DNA from: AC-9 sp051984395
Lineage (GTDB): Bacteria; Actinomycetota; Acidimicrobiia; Acidimicrobiales; AC-9
Direction: 5' to 3'
Length of the DNA: 6,633 nt
Assembly: GCA_051984395.1 (NCBI GenBank)
Contig: JBPYEZ010000068.1
Location: 1-6,633, forward strand
Position 1 is the first letter of the stretch; every line of letters begins with the position of its first letter. The notes under the pieces were generated by a model that was not told where the DNA came from, did not search any database, and saw only the letters and a list, made by a program, of their open reading frames with translations. A program made the translations under genes and the position numbers. This document shows positions 4,819-6,633 of this stretch, piece after piece.

Positions 4819-6633
4819 TCACGGCTGGCCGTCCCCGTGCCCGACGGCCGGCGCCGAGGACGGTGACTGGAGCCGGCCCTTCACCTCGAGGAGCCGGTCC
4901 CGGAGGTCGTGCTCCTCCTGGCCCAGATCGACCACCCACTGGTCGATGGCGGCGCTCAGGGAGGCCTTGGTCTCGGCCGGAGGCATCCCGGTGGCACCGG
5001 CCGGAGCGCCCGCCGCCACCTCGACCGGCTCGCCCGCAGGAGCACCCCCGCCCACCCCTTCGGTCTTGCGCTTGGAGAAGGCGATGGCAGCCAGCAGGAT
5101 GGCGAGAGCGATGGCTGCGATGGCGTAGCGGGCCGCGGTGTTGTGACGCTGGGTGATGACGAGGGGGAGGATCAGCAGGGACACCAGGTTCATGACCTTG
5201 ATGAGCGGGTTGAGGGCCGGACCCGCGGTGTCCTTGAAGGGATCCCCGACGGTGTCGCCGATGACCGCGGCCTTGTGGGCCTCCGAGCCCTTGCCGCCTT
5301 CATGCCCGTCCTCGATGTACTTCCTGGCGTTGTCCCATGCCCCGCCCGAGTTGTTCAGGAAGTTGGCCATCAGCTGGCCGGTGAGGATGGCGGCGGCGAG
5401 GAACGCACCGAGGGCGAGGTAGTTGATACCGAAGCCGATGATGATCGGGGTCAGGACGGCGAGCAGGGCGGGGGTGGCCAGCTCACGTTGGGCCGCGGCG
5501 GTGCATATTCCGATCACCCGTCCGTACTCGGGCTTCTCGGTGCCGTCCATGATTCCCCGGTGCTCGCGGAACTGCCGGCGGACCTCCTGGACCACGGTGC
5601 CGGCTGTCCGCCCCACGGCCCTGATGGCCAGCGCCGAGAACATGAAGGCCACCGATCCGCCGATCAGCAGGCCGATGAACGTGGTCGGGTTGGCCACGTT
5701 GATCTGCGTCAGGGCGTTGTTGAACAGCGCCGACCCTGTGGCCCCGATGTTGAGCTGGTTGCCGATGGTCTCGATGAACGAGGCGAACAGGGCGACGGCG
5801 GCGATGACCGCCGAGCCGATGGCGACGCCCTTGGTGATGGCTTTCGTCGTGTTGCCGACGGCGTCGAGGCTGACCATCACGCGCTCGGCTTCCCCGCCGA
5901 ACTCGCCCGACATCTCGGCGATGCCGGCGGCGTTGTCGGCCACAGGACCGAAGCTGTCCTCGGACACGACCATGCCCGTGGTCGACAGGAGCCCGATCCC
6001 GGTCAGGGCCACGAGGTAGAGCGAGAACTCGATGTTGCCGTTGCCGAGCCCGACGGCGATGGCAATGGCGACGGCGATGGCGATGATCGCCCAGACCGAC
6101 GACTCCAGGCCCGACGAGATGCCCGACAGCACCGTCGTCGCCGGGCCGGTGCGGGCCGACTCGGCGATCTCGCGCACGGGCTCGGTCTCGGTCGACGTGA
6201 AGTACTCGGTGATGCGGCTGGCCGCCTGGCCCAGCAGGACCCCGGACACCACGGCCCAGAAGATCCGAAGGTTGTGCGCGTAGAACTGGGCCACGAGGAA
6301 GGTGCCGGCGACGGTCAAGAGGCCGGCGGTCAGAAACCCGCGGTTGATCGGCGCCATCGCCGTGCGGTCCTGGTCCGTGGCGCGGACGATCAGGATCCCC
6401 ACGGCCGAAGCCAGGATGCCGATGGTGACGACGATCAGCGGGAAGATCACGCCGATAGCGGGGTTGTGCCCGATGGAGCGGAAGGCGGCGAAGCCGAGTA
6501 TGAGCGACGCGATGATCGTGATCTCGTAGGACTCGAACAGGTCGGCGGCCATGCCCGCGCAGTCGCCGACGTTGTCGCCCACGTTGTCGGCGATTGTGGC
6601 CGGATTGCGGGGGTCGTCCTCGGGAATGCCGGC
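4819..6633 (-). CDS. hppA: K+-independent membrane-bound proton-pumping pyrophosphatase, C-terminal ~604 residues (5' end outside window)
   Basis: An integral membrane enzyme that couples pyrophosphate hydrolysis to proton export. The frame is open to the window edge; the first residues (AGIPEDDPRN) continue into the signature DNVGDNVGDCAG (16-27 of the fragment), so roughly the first 190-200 residues of a ~700-800-residue protein are missing. Other diagnostic segments are SEDSFGPVADNA (225-236), NNSGGAWDNARKYIE (427-441) and IGDTVGDPFKDTAGPALN (458-475). GNTTKAITKG (260-269) has Lys264 and Thr267, the residues that mark the K+-independent, H+-pumping subfamily. About 12 hydrophobic helices are visible. 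After the last one (ending near SKRKTEG, ~520-526) comes an unusual ~77-residue extension: a Gly/Pro/Ala-rich linker, then a charged helix (~558-589). The GTG at 6582 is an internal Val codon, not a start. It is followed by a hairpin region and the topA promoter, so it is probably a separate transcript. Confidence 0.97.
   Translation of the reverse strand, partial: AGIPEDDPRNPATIADNVGDNVGDCAGMAADLFESYEITIIASLILGFAAFRSIGHNPAIGVIFPLIVVTIGILASAVGILIVRATDQDRTAMAPINRGFLTAGLLTVAGTFLVAQFYAHNLRIFWAVVSGVLLGQAASRITEYFTSTETEPVREIAESARTGPATTVLSGISSGLESSVWAIIAIAVAIAIAVGLGNGNIEFSLYLVALTGIGLLSTTGMVVSEDSFGPVADNAAGIAEMSGEFGGEAERVMVSLDAVGNTTKAITKGVAIGSAVIAAVALFASFIETIGNQLNIGATGSALFNNALTQINVANPTTFIGLLIGGSVAFMFSALAIRAVGRTAGTVVQEVRRQFREHRGIMDGTEKPEYGRVIGICTAAAQRELATPALLAVLTPIIIGFGINYLALGAFLAAAILTGQLMANFLNNSGGAWDNARKYIEDGHEGGKGSEAHKAAVIGDTVGDPFKDTAGPALNPLIKVMNLVSLLILPLVITQRHNTAARYAIAAIALAILLAAIAFSKRKTEGVGGGAPAGEPVEVAAGAPAGATGMPPAETKASLSAAIDQWVVDLGQEEHDLRDRLLEVKGRLQSPSSAPAVGHGDGQP
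4822..5052 (-). other. C-terminal extension of HppA (linker plus predicted amphipathic helix)
   Basis: The ~77 residues after the last membrane helix have a composition unlike the rest of the protein. First comes a Gly/Ala/Pro-rich linker (GGGAPAGEPVEVAAGAPAGA and onward). Then follows a stretch rich in Asp, Glu, Leu and Arg (AIDQWVVDLGQEEHDL, then RDRLLEVKGRLQS) that should form a helix, possibly a short coiled coil, and a Ser/Pro/Gly tail ends the protein. Known membrane pyrophosphatases normally stop soon after the last helix, with the C terminus on the outer face. If that topology holds, this segment is extracytoplasmic. Its function is unknown. Confidence 0.7.

Noticed and set aside
4712..4939. 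Possible 75-residue minus-strand gene between hppA and topA
   Set aside because: Much of it overlaps the hppA 3' end in a different frame, the composition is Gly/Arg/Pro noise, and it would cover the hairpins and the topA promoter.
6055..6090. Repeated GCGATGGC-like units in hppA
   Set aside because: They encode an Ala/Ile/Val-rich membrane helix (AIAVAIAIA); the repeat follows from the amino-acid composition and codon bias.
4819..6582. GTG at 6582 as the start of hppA
   Set aside because: The frame stays open to the window edge, and the residues upstream (AGIPEDDPRN...ATIADN) belong to the conserved pyrophosphatase signature; the GTG is an internal Val inside DNVGDNVGD.

Overview
The window comes from a very GC-rich bacterial chromosome and is almost certainly actinobacterial. 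Three things point there: a type I topoisomerase with no zinc fingers that ends in a Lys/Ala/Thr-rich tail, GTG starts in tightly packed genes, and the order hppA - topA - tmk - holB, which resembles the arrangement I recall from Streptomyces and relatives. The species cannot be named from this; a deep-branching actinobacterium (for example an acidimicrobial lineage) is a guess only.

Every gene lies on the minus strand, so the biological order runs from high to low coordinates. (1) 6633-4819: the C-terminal ~604 residues of a membrane-bound, K+-independent, proton-pumping pyrophosphatase (hppA), cut by the window edge and carrying an unusual C-terminal extension. (2) 4818-4677: a 142-nt intergenic region. 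It contains two overlapping hairpins (probable hppA terminator), an inverted repeat, and a perfect TTGACA -35 box close to topA. (3) 4676-1836: complete topA. (4) 1831-1166: tmk, starting 4 nt after the topA stop. (5) 1157-81: holB, starting 8 nt after the tmk stop. (6) 80-27: a short spacer with a small hairpin and a possible tRNA promoter. (7) 26-1: the 5' part of a tRNA gene cut by the window start.

topA, tmk and holB look like one transcription unit serving DNA replication: supercoil relaxation, dTTP precursor supply, and the clamp-loader delta' subunit. hppA is an energy-conservation gene that hydrolyses the pyrophosphate made by polymerases and other biosynthesis. It probably has its own transcript, ended before the topA promoter.

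This is mostly an ordinary core-genome region, and I see no evidence of a new defence, mobile or biosynthetic system. The most unusual details are the hppA C-terminal extension, the decayed zinc module and altered P-loop of HolB, the repetitive basic tail of TopA, and the compact, possibly leaderless topA promoter next to mutually exclusive hairpins.
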